Positions 41,366-49,839 of a DNA stretch of 64,000 nt are shown here, one piece after another; within the stretch, counting starts at the first letter, position 1, and each line of letters begins with the position of its first letter. This stretch comes from Modestobacter sp. VKM Ac-2986 (GTDB lineage: Bacteria; Actinomycetota; Actinomycetes; Mycobacteriales; Geodermatophilaceae): contig NZ_JAPVBH010000003.1 in the NCBI RefSeq assembly GCF_026967795.1, forward strand, positions 62,001 through 126,000, written 5' to 3'. A model generated the notes under the pieces. The model searched no databases, had not been told where the DNA came from, and worked only from the letters and a program-made list of their open reading frames with translations. The position numbers were made by a program, and so were the translations under genes.

Positions 41366-42138
41366 GGGGTGCCTCCGGTGGCGTGCGCGATCAGGGCCTC
41401 GGCCACCGCGGCGGGCTGCTCGAGGTTGGCCAGGTGGGCGGCCGGGCTGAGGCTGAGCAGGCGTGCGCCCGGGACGCCGTCGGCGATGGTCCGCTGGTGC
41501 TCCGGCGGCACCGCCTCGTCCTCGGCGCCGGACACCACCAGCGTCGGGGCGGTGATCCGGTGCAGGTCGCCGCGCTGGTCCATCCGCGCGATCGCCAGGC
41601 AGCAGCCGGCGTACCCCTCGTCGTCGGCGGCGGTGACCATCGCCTGCAGCCGGGCCACCAGGTCGGGGTGGGCGGCGGCGTGGGGCGGGGTGAGCCAGCG
41701 GGAGACCACCGGTTGCGCGATGGCGACCGTGCCCTCGGCACGGACGGTGCGCGCCCGGTCCTCCCACCTCGCCGCGTTGCCGGTGTGCGCCGAGCTGCAC
41801 AGCACCGCCAGGGTCAGCACCCGCTGCGGCTCGCGCACCGCCAGCCGCAGGCCGGTCATGCCGCCGATGGACACCCCGGCGACGTGCGCCTGCTCGACGC
41901 CGAGCCGGTCCAGCAGCGCCACGACGTCGTCGGTGAGGTCGTCGATCGTCAGGTCGCCCCGGGACGACGGTGACCGGCCGTGCCCGCGGGTGTCGTAGCG
42001 GACCACCCGGAACCGCTCGGTGAGCGCCGGCAGCTGCGGGTCCCACATCGACAGGTCCGAGCCGAGGCTGTTCGACAGCAGCAGCACCGGGGCGTCGTCC
42101 GGGCCCTCGACGACGGTGTGCACCTCGACGGCGGTCAC
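41362..42138 (-). CDS. pcaD: 3-oxoadipate enol-lactonase
   Basis: The 258-residue alpha/beta hydrolase shows LLLSNSLGSDLSMWD, YDTRGHGRS, the nucleophile elbow AGVSIGGMTG, the acid in SGAEDEAVPPE and a C-terminal His in SPAAHLANLEQP, all typical of PcaD. It opens the enol-lactone to 3-oxoadipate. GTG 42138 overlaps the pcaB stop, and its own stop overlaps the pcaC start. Confidence 0.95.
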   Translation of the reverse strand: MTAVEVHTVVEGPDDAPVLLLSNSLGSDLSMWDPQLPALTERFRVVRYDTRGHGRSPSSRGDLTIDDLTDDVVALLDRLGVEQAHVAGVSIGGMTGLRLAVREPQRVLTLAVLCSSAHTGNAARWEDRARTVRAEGTVAIAQPVVSRWLTPPHAAAHPDLVARLQAMVTAADDEGYAGCCLAIARMDQRGDLHRITAPTLVVSGAEDEAVPPEHQRTIADGVPGARLLSLSPAAHLANLEQPAAVAEALIAHATGGTP

Positions 42139-43460
42139 GGCGTCCCTCCCTGGTCGGCGAGCACGTGGGCGGCGAGCGCGGCGTCGGTCTGGGCGCCGGC
42201 CTCCCCGACGTCGGGGGCGCCGTCGGCGACCAGCGCCGCGCCGTCGACGTCGGTGCGCGCCAGCACCAGGTCGGGGAACGGGCGGCCGGTCGTGGCCGCC
42301 TCCCGCACCGCGGCGGCCGCGGCGTCGTGCGCGGCGCCGGCGCCCAGCGCGGGCGTGAGCGCCTCGGCCAGGGCGCCGGCCAGCTGCGGGTCACCGGCAG
42401 CGGCGACGGTGGCGGCCATCCGGTCGGTGTCCAGCCGCAGCGAGGACAGGCACTCGGCCAGCCAGGACGCCGCCGACCCCACCGTGGCCAGCAGGTCGGT
42501 CAGCGTGGGCCACTCCGCGTGCCAGGTGCCCGCGCCCCGCTCGTGCTCCTGCTCCATCGCCGCGTAGAGCGTCGCCACCAGCCCGGGCGCGCGGCGGGCG
42601 CAGGCCCGCGCGGAGATCGCGGCCACCGGGTTGGCCTTGTGCGGCATCGCCGAGGAGCCGCCGCGGCCCTCGGCGACCTCGGCCACCTCGCCGACCTCGG
42701 TCTGGGCCAGCAGGACCACGTCGAGCGCGATCGTGGCGACCACCCCGGCGGCGGCGCCGAGCACCCCGGCGACGTCGGCGATCGGCAGCCGCACGGTCGA
42801 CCACGGCACCGCGGTGGTGGCCAGGCCCAGCTCGACGGCGAGCTCGCGGCGCAGGTCGACCCCGGAGCCGGAGCTGGCGGCCAGCGTGCCCACCGCGCCG
42901 CCGTACTGGACCGGCAGCCCGGCGACCACGGCGGCGATCCGCGTCCGGACGCCGTCCAGGCCGGCGAGCCAGGTCGCGGCCTTGAACCCGGCGGTGATCG
43001 GCAGGGCCTGCTGCATGAGCGTGCGGCCCATCAGCACGTCGTCCCGGTGCTCGGTCGCGAGCCGGGCGCACGCGTCGGCGGCGGTGCCGAGGTCGGTGGC
43101 GATCAGCTGGAGACCGCGCCGGGCCAGCAGCACGGCCGCGGTGTCCACGACGTCCTGGCTGGTGGCGCCGACGTGCACCGCGCCGGCGGCGTACGGGCCG
43201 GCGGCGTCCCGCAGCGCGCGCACCAGCGGGGGCACGGGGTTGCCGGCGTCCCCGGCGTGCGCGTGCACCGCGGCGAGGTCGAGCCGGGCGGGGTCGGCGC
43301 AGACCCGGCTCACCTCGTCGGCGGCGGTCGCGGCGACGAGGCCGACGCGGGCGGCGGCGCGGGCGAGCGCGCCCTCCACCTCCAGGAGGGCGACCAGCCA
43401 GGGGTCACCCGGGCCGGCGGACACCGGGCCGCGGGCGAAGGTCGCATCCAGGAGGCTCAC
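42135..43460 (-). CDS. pcaB: 3-carboxy-cis,cis-muconate cycloisomerase
   Basis: The 441-residue fumarase-superfamily enzyme opens LLDATFARGPVSAGPGDPWLV and carries the signature GGSSAMPHKANPVAAI near residue 275. A C-terminal helical extension follows. It lactonises 3-carboxymuconate. It starts with GTG 25 bases after the pcaG stop, and its stop overlaps pcaD. Confidence 0.95.
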   Translation of the reverse strand: MSLLDATFARGPVSAGPGDPWLVALLEVEGALARAAARVGLVAATAADEVSRVCADPARLDLAAVHAHAGDAGNPVPPLVRALRDAAGPYAAGAVHVGATSQDVVDTAAVLLARRGLQLIATDLGTAADACARLATEHRDDVLMGRTLMQQALPITAGFKAATWLAGLDGVRTRIAAVVAGLPVQYGGAVGTLAASSGSGVDLRRELAVELGLATTAVPWSTVRLPIADVAGVLGAAAGVVATIALDVVLLAQTEVGEVAEVAEGRGGSSAMPHKANPVAAISARACARRAPGLVATLYAAMEQEHERGAGTWHAEWPTLTDLLATVGSAASWLAECLSSLRLDTDRMAATVAAAGDPQLAGALAEALTPALGAGAAHDAAAAAVREAATTGRPFPDLVLARTDVDGAALVADGAPDVGEAGAQTDAALAAHVLADQGGTP

Positions 43461-43485
43461 GCGGGCATCCTGCCCGGTGCGCCGC

Positions 43486-44166
43486 TCACACCGCGAGGAA
43501 GACGGTCTCGACCATGCCCTTGGCCGCGCAGTCCTGCAGGTGCAGGTCCAGGACGTAGCCGTCCTCGCCCGGCTGGGCGATCAGCGTCCGCCGGGCGTCG
43601 TCGTCGGGCAGGGCGGACAGCAGTGGGTCCGCGGCGTTGGCCTCGGCCTCGTCGGCGAAGTAGATGCGGGTGACCAGCCGGTCCAGCAGACCGCGGGCGA
43701 ACACCGAGACGTCGACGTGCGGTGCCTGCCAGCCGCCCGCGCCGTCGGGCACCGGGCCGGGCTTGAGGGTGCACACGGCGTAGGCGCCGCCGTCGACGGT
43801 GTCCGAGCGCGCGAAGCCGCGGAACCCGGGCACGGTCACCGCGCCGCGCGGGTCGTCGGGGTGGGCGAAGCGCCCGTCGGGATCGGCCTGCCAGGTCTCG
43901 ACCATCGCGTCGGGCACCAGGTCGCCGTTGCCGTCGAACACCCGGCCGCGCAGCCAGATCGCGCCCGGGGTGCCCTCGGCGACCGCGTGCGGGCCGTCGG
44001 GCCAGGTGAGCCCGATCGCCAGGTAGGGCCCGACGGTCGCGCTGGGGGTGGTGCCCAGCCGGAACGGCTCGTCGAGGAACCCGCTGCCCCGGCGTGGGGT
44101 GCCCGGGACCCGGTCGTTGTCCTCCCGCGCGCCGCGCACGAGGGGGGACAGGTGCGGGCTGCTCAT
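43486..44166 (-). CDS. pcaG: Protocatechuate 3,4-dioxygenase alpha subunit
   Basis: The 226-residue protein has TVGPYLAIGLTW, GDLVPDAMVETWQADPDGRF, GFARSDTVDGGAYAVCTLKPG and PHVDVSVFARGLLDRLVTRIYF, the order of PcaG. The iron ligands are in PcaH; the alpha subunit completes the active site. The ATG overlaps the pcaH stop (ATGA). Confidence 0.96.
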   Translation of the reverse strand: MSSPHLSPLVRGAREDNDRVPGTPRRGSGFLDEPFRLGTTPSATVGPYLAIGLTWPDGPHAVAEGTPGAIWLRGRVFDGNGDLVPDAMVETWQADPDGRFAHPDDPRGAVTVPGFRGFARSDTVDGGAYAVCTLKPGPVPDGAGGWQAPHVDVSVFARGLLDRLVTRIYFADEAEANAADPLLSALPDDDARRTLIAQPGEDGYVLDLHLQDCAAKGMVETVFLAV

Positions 44167-44930
44167 GCGACATCTCCGTCGTCGTCGGTCTCGAACGGGG
44201 TCTGGTCGGCCCCGCGCAGGACGACGTCCCACTGGAAGGCCAGCGCCCAGTTGTCCTGGGTGCGCTCCAGGTCGAACCGGCTGATCGCCCGGTGCCGGGC
44301 GGTCGGCGGGATCGCGTTGAAGATCGGGTCCTGGCCGAACAGCGGGTCGTCGGGGAAGTACATCTGGGTGACCAGCCGCTGGGTGAACGCGGTCCCGAAG
44401 AGGCTGAAGTGGATGTGCGCCGGCCGCCAGGCGTTGTGGTGGTTGCCCCAGGGGTACGCGCCGGGCTTGATGGTGGTGAACTCGTAGCGGCCCAGGGCGT
44501 CGGTGACCACCCGGCCCAGGCCGTCGAAGTGCGGGTCCAGTGGCGCCGGCCAGTTGTCCACCACGTGCCGGTACCGGCCGGCGGCGTTGGCCTGCCACAC
44601 CTCGACCAGCGCGTGCGGCACCGGGCGGCCGTCGCTGTCGAGCACCCGGCCGAAGACGATGATCCGCTGGCCCTGCGCCTCCCCGCCCATCCGCAGGGTG
44701 AGGTCGGCGTCGGCCGCGGTGACCCGGTCCTCGCCCAGCACCGGGCCGGTCACCTCGGTCAGCCGGTGGGGGAGGTCGACGGGGGTGCGCAGCGGGGCGC
44801 GGAGCGCCGTGCTGCGGTAGCCGGGGAAGGCCAGCGGGGTGCGGCTGGACTCCGGTTCGCGCCCGTACCGCGGGAGCACCAGGGCGCTGTCCTGCGGCGG
44901 TCGCGGGTCGCGCGATGTGGTCCCGGTCAT
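44163..44930 (-). CDS. pcaH: Protocatechuate 3,4-dioxygenase beta subunit
   Basis: The 255-residue protein holds the ferric site: Tyr in AAGRYRHVVDN, Tyr in GAYPWGNHHNAWR and the two His in PAHIHFSLFG. It performs intradiol cleavage of protocatechuate to 3-carboxy-cis,cis-muconate. It is the first gene of pcaHGBDC, with a predicted leaderless transcript: TACCGT (44944-44939) lies 8 bases from the ATG. The divergent IclR gene and an operator-like site lie upstream. Confidence 0.96.
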   Translation of the reverse strand: MTGTTSRDPRPPQDSALVLPRYGREPESSRTPLAFPGYRSTALRAPLRTPVDLPHRLTEVTGPVLGEDRVTAADADLTLRMGGEAQGQRIIVFGRVLDSDGRPVPHALVEVWQANAAGRYRHVVDNWPAPLDPHFDGLGRVVTDALGRYEFTTIKPGAYPWGNHHNAWRPAHIHFSLFGTAFTQRLVTQMYFPDDPLFGQDPIFNAIPPTARHRAISRFDLERTQDNWALAFQWDVVLRGADQTPFETDDDGDVA

Positions 44931-44938
44931 ACTCGGCG

Positions 44939-44967
44939 ACGGTAGGGCGTCGCCGTAGGGTGCCCAA
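44939..44967 (-). promoter_or_regulatory. pcaH promoter
   Basis: On the minus strand, TTGGGC (44967-44962), 17 bases, then TACCGT (44944-44939). The ATG follows 8 bases later, so the transcript would be leaderless or nearly so. Confidence 0.6.
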
Positions 44968-44974
44968 GCAGGGA

Positions 44975-44991
44975 CTTCCACTGAGAGGAAG
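44975..44991. promoter_or_regulatory. IclR-type operator in the pcaH/regulator divergent region
   Basis: CTTCCACTGAGAGGAAG has CTTCC/GGAAG arms. It ends 7 bases from the pcaH -35 and overlaps the ribosome-binding site of the divergent IclR gene. Matching sites occur at 45777-45793 and 47016-47032. Confidence 0.7.
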
Positions 44992-44996
44992 ACAGC

Positions 44997-45773
44997 ATGT
45001 CCGGTGGAGCTGCCGCGACGGGGCGGTCGGTGACCTCGCGCGCCCTGGGCGTCCTCGACGCCTTCGACGCCGGCCACCACCGGCTCACGCTGTCGGAGGT
45101 CGCGGCGCGCTCGGGCACCCCGCTGACCACCGCCCACCGCCTCCTCGCCGAGCTGGTCGCCTGGGGGGCGCTGGTCCGCCGGGACGACGGACGCTACGAG
45201 ATCGGCCGCAAGCTGTGGGACCTCGGCCTGCTCGCCCCGGTGCAGCTGGAGCTGCGCCAGGTCGCCGCCCCGTTCCTGCTGGACGTGCACACGGCCACCC
45301 GGGACACCGTGCACCTGGCCGTCCGCGAGGGCGCCCGGGCGCTGTACGTGGAGCGGATCTCCGGCCGGGAGTCGGTGCCGATCGTCAGCCAGGTGGGCAG
45401 CCGGCTGCCGCTGCACGCCACCGCCGTGGGCAAGGTGCTGCTGGCCTCGGCGCCGGACGACGTCGTGGAGCAGGTGCTGCGGGCCCCCACCCGGGAGACC
45501 CGGCACACCGTGGTCGACCCCCGGCGGATCGCCCGGGACCTCGAGGGTGTGCGCCGGGACGGCTGGGCGCGGACGTGCGAGGAGATGTCGCTGGGAGCGG
45601 CCTCGGTCGCCGTCCCGGTCACCGTCGAGCGGGCGTCGGGGCCGGTGGTGGTGGCCGCGCTGGGCATCGTCGTGGCCGCTCACCGCCGGGACCTCGGCCG
45701 GCTGGCGCCGGTGCTGCAGGTGGCCGCCCGGGGCATCGGCCGGGCGGTGGGCGGCGCCGAGCCGTTCCGCTGA
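44997..45773 (+). CDS. IclR-family regulator of the pca/pob genes (PcaR/PcaU-like)
   Basis: The 258-residue protein has an N-terminal winged helix (SRALGVLDAFDAGHHRLTLSEVAARSGTPLTTAHRLLAEL) and the IclR effector domain (RLPLHATAVGKVLLAS, GWARTCEEMSLGAASVAVPV). It sits between pcaHGBDC and pobA-pcaFIJ. Three similar sites lie upstream of all three transcription units, which fits an aromatic-acid or oxoadipate-responsive activator. The site before its own gene overlaps the ribosome-binding region, suggesting autorepression. Confidence 0.92.
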   Translation: MSGGAAATGRSVTSRALGVLDAFDAGHHRLTLSEVAARSGTPLTTAHRLLAELVAWGALVRRDDGRYEIGRKLWDLGLLAPVQLELRQVAAPFLLDVHTATRDTVHLAVREGARALYVERISGRESVPIVSQVGSRLPLHATAVGKVLLASAPDDVVEQVLRAPTRETRHTVVDPRRIARDLEGVRRDGWARTCEEMSLGAASVAVPVTVERASGPVVVAALGIVVAAHRRDLGRLAPVLQVAARGIGRAVGGAEPFR

Positions 45774-45776
45774 GTG

Positions 45777-45793
45777 CTTCCGCTCAGCGGGAG
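45777..45793. promoter_or_regulatory. IclR-type operator upstream of pobA
   Basis: CTTCCGCTCAGCGGGAG is an 8-bp dyad with one mismatch. It starts just after the IclR-gene stop and ends 6-7 bases before a weak -35-like CTGGGA/TGGGAG (45800-45806). CACACT (45824-45829) would be the -10, 6 bases from the pobA ATG. CCGCTGAG (45767-45774) and CTCAGCGG (45783-45790) can also pair as an RNA hairpin ending the IclR transcript. Confidence 0.7.
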
Positions 45794-45835
45794 GACGGGC
45801 TGGGAGGCGTCGGGTCGGCAACGCACACTCCGGTC

Positions 45836-47005
45836 ATGCGCACCCAGGTGGGGATCATCGGTGCCGGCCCGGCCGGCCTCCTGCTGTCCCGGCTCCTGCA
45901 GCTGCAGGGCATCGACACGGTGGTCCTGGAGAACCGGTCCCGCGACTACGTCGAGGCCCGCATCCGGGCCGGCATCCTCGAGGAGCACACCGTGCAGACC
46001 CTCGTCGACGCCGGCGTCGGGGAGCGACTGCAGCGGGAGGGGCTGCCGCACGACGGGGTGTACCTGCAGTACCCCGGCGTGCGCCACCACCTGGACTTCC
46101 CGTCGCTGTGCGGGCGGCGGGTGTGGGCCTACGGGCAGACCGAGGTCACCAAGGACCTCATCAGTGCGCAGCTCGACGACGGCCCGCCGCTGCTGTTCGG
46201 CGTCAGCGACGTGGTCCCCGAGGACGTCGACGGCGACGCCCCGCGGATCCGGTTCACCGACGCCGACGGCGTCCCGCAGGTGCTGGAGTGCGACGCGATC
46301 GCCGGCACCGACGGCTTCCACGGCGTCTCCCGGCCGGTCGTCACCGCGGGCACCAGCGGGCGACTGTGGGAGCGCACCTACCCCTACGCCTGGCTCGGCG
46401 TGCTCGCCGACGTCGCGCCCTCGACCGACGAGCTGGTCTACGCCTGGCACCCCGACGGGTTCGCGTTGCTGTCGATGCGCTCGCCGTCGGTGTCCCGGCT
46501 GTACCTCCAGGTCGACCCCGGCGAGCGGATCGAGGACTGGTCCGACGACCGGATCTGGGAGGCGCTGGCCACCCGCTCGGCGCTGGAGGGCTGGGAGCTG
46601 CAGACCGGCCCGATCACCGAGAAGTCGGTCCTGCCGATGCGCTCGTTCGTCTCCGCGCCGATGCGCCGGGGCCGGCTCTTCCTCGCCGGGGACGCGGCGC
46701 ACATCGTGCCGCCGACCGGGGCCAAGGGCCTCAACCTCGCCGTCGCCGACGTCACCCTGCTGGCCGGCGCGCTGACCCGGCTGCTGGCCGAGGGGCGCTC
46801 GGACCTGGTCGACACCTACTCCGACCGGGCGCTGGCCCGGGTCTGGCGCTGCACCCACTTCTCCTGGTGGATGACCTCGATGCTGCACCGCGCCGGCGAC
46901 GACTTCGACGCCGAGCTGCAGCTGGCCCAGCTGCGCCGGGTCTGCGGCTCCGAGGCCGCCGCCCGCGAGCTGGCCGAGAACTACACCGGCCTGCCGGTCG
47001 GCTGA
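45836..47005 (+). CDS. pobA: 4-hydroxybenzoate 3-monooxygenase
   Basis: The 389-residue flavoprotein matches p-hydroxybenzoate hydroxylase throughout: GIIGAGPAGLLLSRLLQLQG, VEARIRAGILEEHTV, ITEKSVLPMRSFVSAPMRRGRL, GDAAHIVPPTGAKGLNLAVADV and the C-terminal FSWWMTSMLH. The DG motif reads TDGFHGVSRP. It converts 4-hydroxybenzoate to protocatechuate, the substrate of PcaHG. It has no ribosome-binding site but a -10-like box close to the ATG, so it is probably leaderless. Confidence 0.97.
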   Translation: MRTQVGIIGAGPAGLLLSRLLQLQGIDTVVLENRSRDYVEARIRAGILEEHTVQTLVDAGVGERLQREGLPHDGVYLQYPGVRHHLDFPSLCGRRVWAYGQTEVTKDLISAQLDDGPPLLFGVSDVVPEDVDGDAPRIRFTDADGVPQVLECDAIAGTDGFHGVSRPVVTAGTSGRLWERTYPYAWLGVLADVAPSTDELVYAWHPDGFALLSMRSPSVSRLYLQVDPGERIEDWSDDRIWEALATRSALEGWELQTGPITEKSVLPMRSFVSAPMRRGRLFLAGDAAHIVPPTGAKGLNLAVADVTLLAGALTRLLAEGRSDLVDTYSDRALARVWRCTHFSWWMTSMLHRAGDDFDAELQLAQLRRVCGSEAAARELAENYTGLPVG

Positions 47006-47015
47006 CCGCCGCGGT

Positions 47016-47032
47016 CTTCCGCTGGACGGAAC
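47016..47032. promoter_or_regulatory. IclR-type operator upstream of pcaF
   Basis: CTTCCGCTGGACGGAAC contains a perfect TTCCG-CTGGA-CGGAA dyad. It ends 7 bases before the pcaF -35, the same gap as at pcaH. Confidence 0.7.
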
Positions 47033-47039
47033 CAGCCGC

Positions 47040-47068
47040 TTGGCGGTCCGGTCCCGCGCTGACACGGT
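47040..47068 (+). promoter_or_regulatory. pcaF promoter
   Basis: TTGGCG (47040-47045), 17 bases, CACGGT (47063-47068). The pcaF ATG is 6 bases further, predicting a leaderless message. Confidence 0.55.
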
Positions 47069-47074
47069 GACCCG

Positions 47075-48292
47075 ATGGACGACGTCGTCATCTGCGCACC
47101 GCTGCGCACCCCCGTCGGCCGGATGGGTGGGGTCTTCGCGGGCCTGTCGGCCAACCAGCTCGCCGCCACCGCGATCCGTGCCCTGGCCGAGCGCACCGGG
47201 CTGGGCGAGGGCGAGGTCGACGACGTCGTGCTCGGGCACTGCAACCCCAGCGGCGAGAATCCCGCGATCGGCCGGATCGCCGCCCTGGACGCCGGGCTCG
47301 GGGTGCAGGTGCCCGGTCTGCAGCTCGACCGGCGGTGCGGCTCGGGCCTGCAGGCGGTGCTCTACGCGGCGATGACCGTCGCCTCGGGTGCGGCGACCAC
47401 CGTCGTGGCCGGCGGTGTGGAGTCGATGAGCTCGGTCGAGCACTACGCCCTGGGCCTGCGCACCGGCGTCCGGGGCGACGGGACGATGCTGCACGACCGC
47501 CTCGCCCGCGCCCGGGAGACCGCCGGCGGCGTGGACCACCCGGTGCCCGGCGGGATGCTGGAGACCGCGGAGAACGTGCGCCGCGAGCACGACATCGACC
47601 GGCTGGCCCAGGACGCGTGGGCGCTGCGCTCCCAGCAGGCCGCGGGTGCCGCGATCGCCGCGGGCCGGTTCGCCGACGAGATCGTCGGGGTCGAGGTGCC
47701 GGGCACCCGGAAGACACCGGCCCACGTGGTCACCACCGACGAGCACCCCCGTCCGGACACCACCATGGCCGACCTCGCGAAGCTGCGGCCGGTCATGGGC
47801 GCGGTCGACCCGCACGCGACGGTCACCGCCGGCAACGCGTCGGGTCAGAACGACGGGGCCGCGGTCTGCCTGGTCACCACCCGCGCCGAGGCCGACCGCC
47901 GCGGCTGGGACCCCTTCCTGCGGGTCACCGGCTGGGCGGTGGCCGGCGTGCCGCCGGAGACGATGGGCATCGGGCCGGTGCCGGCCACGGCCGCGGTGCT
48001 GGCCCGCACCGGGCTGACCTTCGCCGACCTGGACCTCATCGAGCTCAACGAGGCCTTCGCCAGCCAGGTGCTCGCCTGCCTGGACCTCTGGGGCCTGGGC
48101 ACCGAGGACCGCGAGCGGGTCAACGTCAACGGCTCGGGCATCTCGCTGGGCCACCCGGTGGGGGCCACCGGCGCCCGGATCCTGGCCACCCTGGCCCACG
48201 AGCTGCGCCGCCGCGAGGGCCGCTACGCCCTGGAGACCATGTGCATCGGCGGCGGGCAGGGCCTGGCCGCCGTCTTCGAGCGCGTGGTCTGA
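47075..48292 (+). CDS. pcaF: 3-oxoadipyl-CoA thiolase
   Basis: The 405-residue thiolase starts MDDVVICAPLRTPVGRMGG and has the nucleophile Cys in LDRRCGSGLQAVLYA, GHPVGATGAR with a catalytic His and the second Cys in ETMCIGGGQGLA. It splits 3-oxoadipyl-CoA into acetyl-CoA and succinyl-CoA, the last step of the pathway. Assignment as PcaF rather than a general thiolase rests on its position before pcaIJ. Confidence 0.93.
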   Translation: MDDVVICAPLRTPVGRMGGVFAGLSANQLAATAIRALAERTGLGEGEVDDVVLGHCNPSGENPAIGRIAALDAGLGVQVPGLQLDRRCGSGLQAVLYAAMTVASGAATTVVAGGVESMSSVEHYALGLRTGVRGDGTMLHDRLARARETAGGVDHPVPGGMLETAENVRREHDIDRLAQDAWALRSQQAAGAAIAAGRFADEIVGVEVPGTRKTPAHVVTTDEHPRPDTTMADLAKLRPVMGAVDPHATVTAGNASGQNDGAAVCLVTTRAEADRRGWDPFLRVTGWAVAGVPPETMGIGPVPATAAVLARTGLTFADLDLIELNEAFASQVLACLDLWGLGTEDRERVNVNGSGISLGHPVGATGARILATLAHELRRREGRYALETMCIGGGQGLAAVFERVV

Positions 48293-48310
48293 CCGCACCC
48301 CAGCAGGGCC

Positions 48311-48328
48311 CCCCGCCGTCCGGCGGGG
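48311..48328 (+). promoter_or_regulatory. Hairpin between pcaF and pcaI
   Basis: CCCCGCCG (48311-48318) and CGGCGGGG (48321-48328) pair over two bases in the 64-base gap. It could reduce read-through or shield the pcaF mRNA end. Confidence 0.5.
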
Positions 48329-48356
48329 TGGGCACACCAGTCGATCGGGAGATGGA

Positions 48357-49154
<798 letters not shown>

Positions 49155-49155
49155 G

Positions 49156-49824
49156 ATGGCACTGTCCCGCGACCAGCTCGCCGCCCGGGTCGCCGCCGAC
49201 CTGCGCGACGGCCAGTACGTCAACCTCGGCATCGGCATGCCCACGCTGGTGCCCGGCCACGTGCCCGACGGCGTGCACGTCGTGCTGCACAGCGAGAACG
49301 GCGTGCTCGGTGTCGGCCCCTACCCCTTCGAGGGCGAGGAGGACGCCGACCTGATCAACGCCGGCAAGGAGACGATCACCGTCCTGCCCGGGGCCAGCTA
49401 CTTCGACTCCGCAGCCTCGTTCGGGATGATCCGCGGTCACGTCGTCGACGTCGCCGTCCTGGGGGCGATGCAGGTCAACGTCCGCGGCGACCTGGCCAAC
49501 TGGCTCATCCCCGGCAAGATGGTCAACGGCATGGGCGGGGCGATGGACCTCGTCCACGGCGCCCGCGAGGTCGTCGTGATGATGGAGCACACCGCCCGCG
49601 ACGGGTCGCCCAAGATCGTCGAGGAGTGCTCCCTGCCGCTCACCGGCCGGGCCTGCGTCGACCGCATCGTCACCGACCTGGCCGTCGTCGACGTCACCCC
49701 CGACGGGCTGGTGCTGCGCGAGGTCGCCCCCGGCGTCACCGCCGCCGACGTCGTGGCCGCCACGGGCGCCCCGCTGCACGTGCCCGACGACGTCCCGACG
49801 ATGCAGGTCGGGCACGCCGGCTGA
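49156..49824 (+). CDS. pcaJ: 3-oxoadipate CoA-transferase subunit B
   Basis: The 222-residue beta subunit has [17 protein letters not shown] and the catalytic Glu in [13 protein letters not shown], followed by [30 protein letters not shown]. It transfers CoA from succinyl-CoA to 3-oxoadipate. It is the end of the pob/pca gene block, convergent with the P-type ATPase gene 16 bases away. Confidence 0.95.
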   Translation: MALSRDQLAARVAADLRDGQYVNLGIGMPTLVPGHVPDGVHVVLHSENGVLGVGPYPFEGEEDADLINAGKETITVLPGASYFDSAASFGMIRGHVVDVAVLGAMQVNVRGDLANWLIPGKMVNGMGGAMDLVHGAREVVVMMEHTARDGSPKIVEECSLPLTGRACVDRIVTDLAVVDVTPDGLVLREVAPGVTAADVVAATGAPLHVPDDVPTMQVGHAG

Positions 49825-49839
49825 CCACGCCGGACAGGG

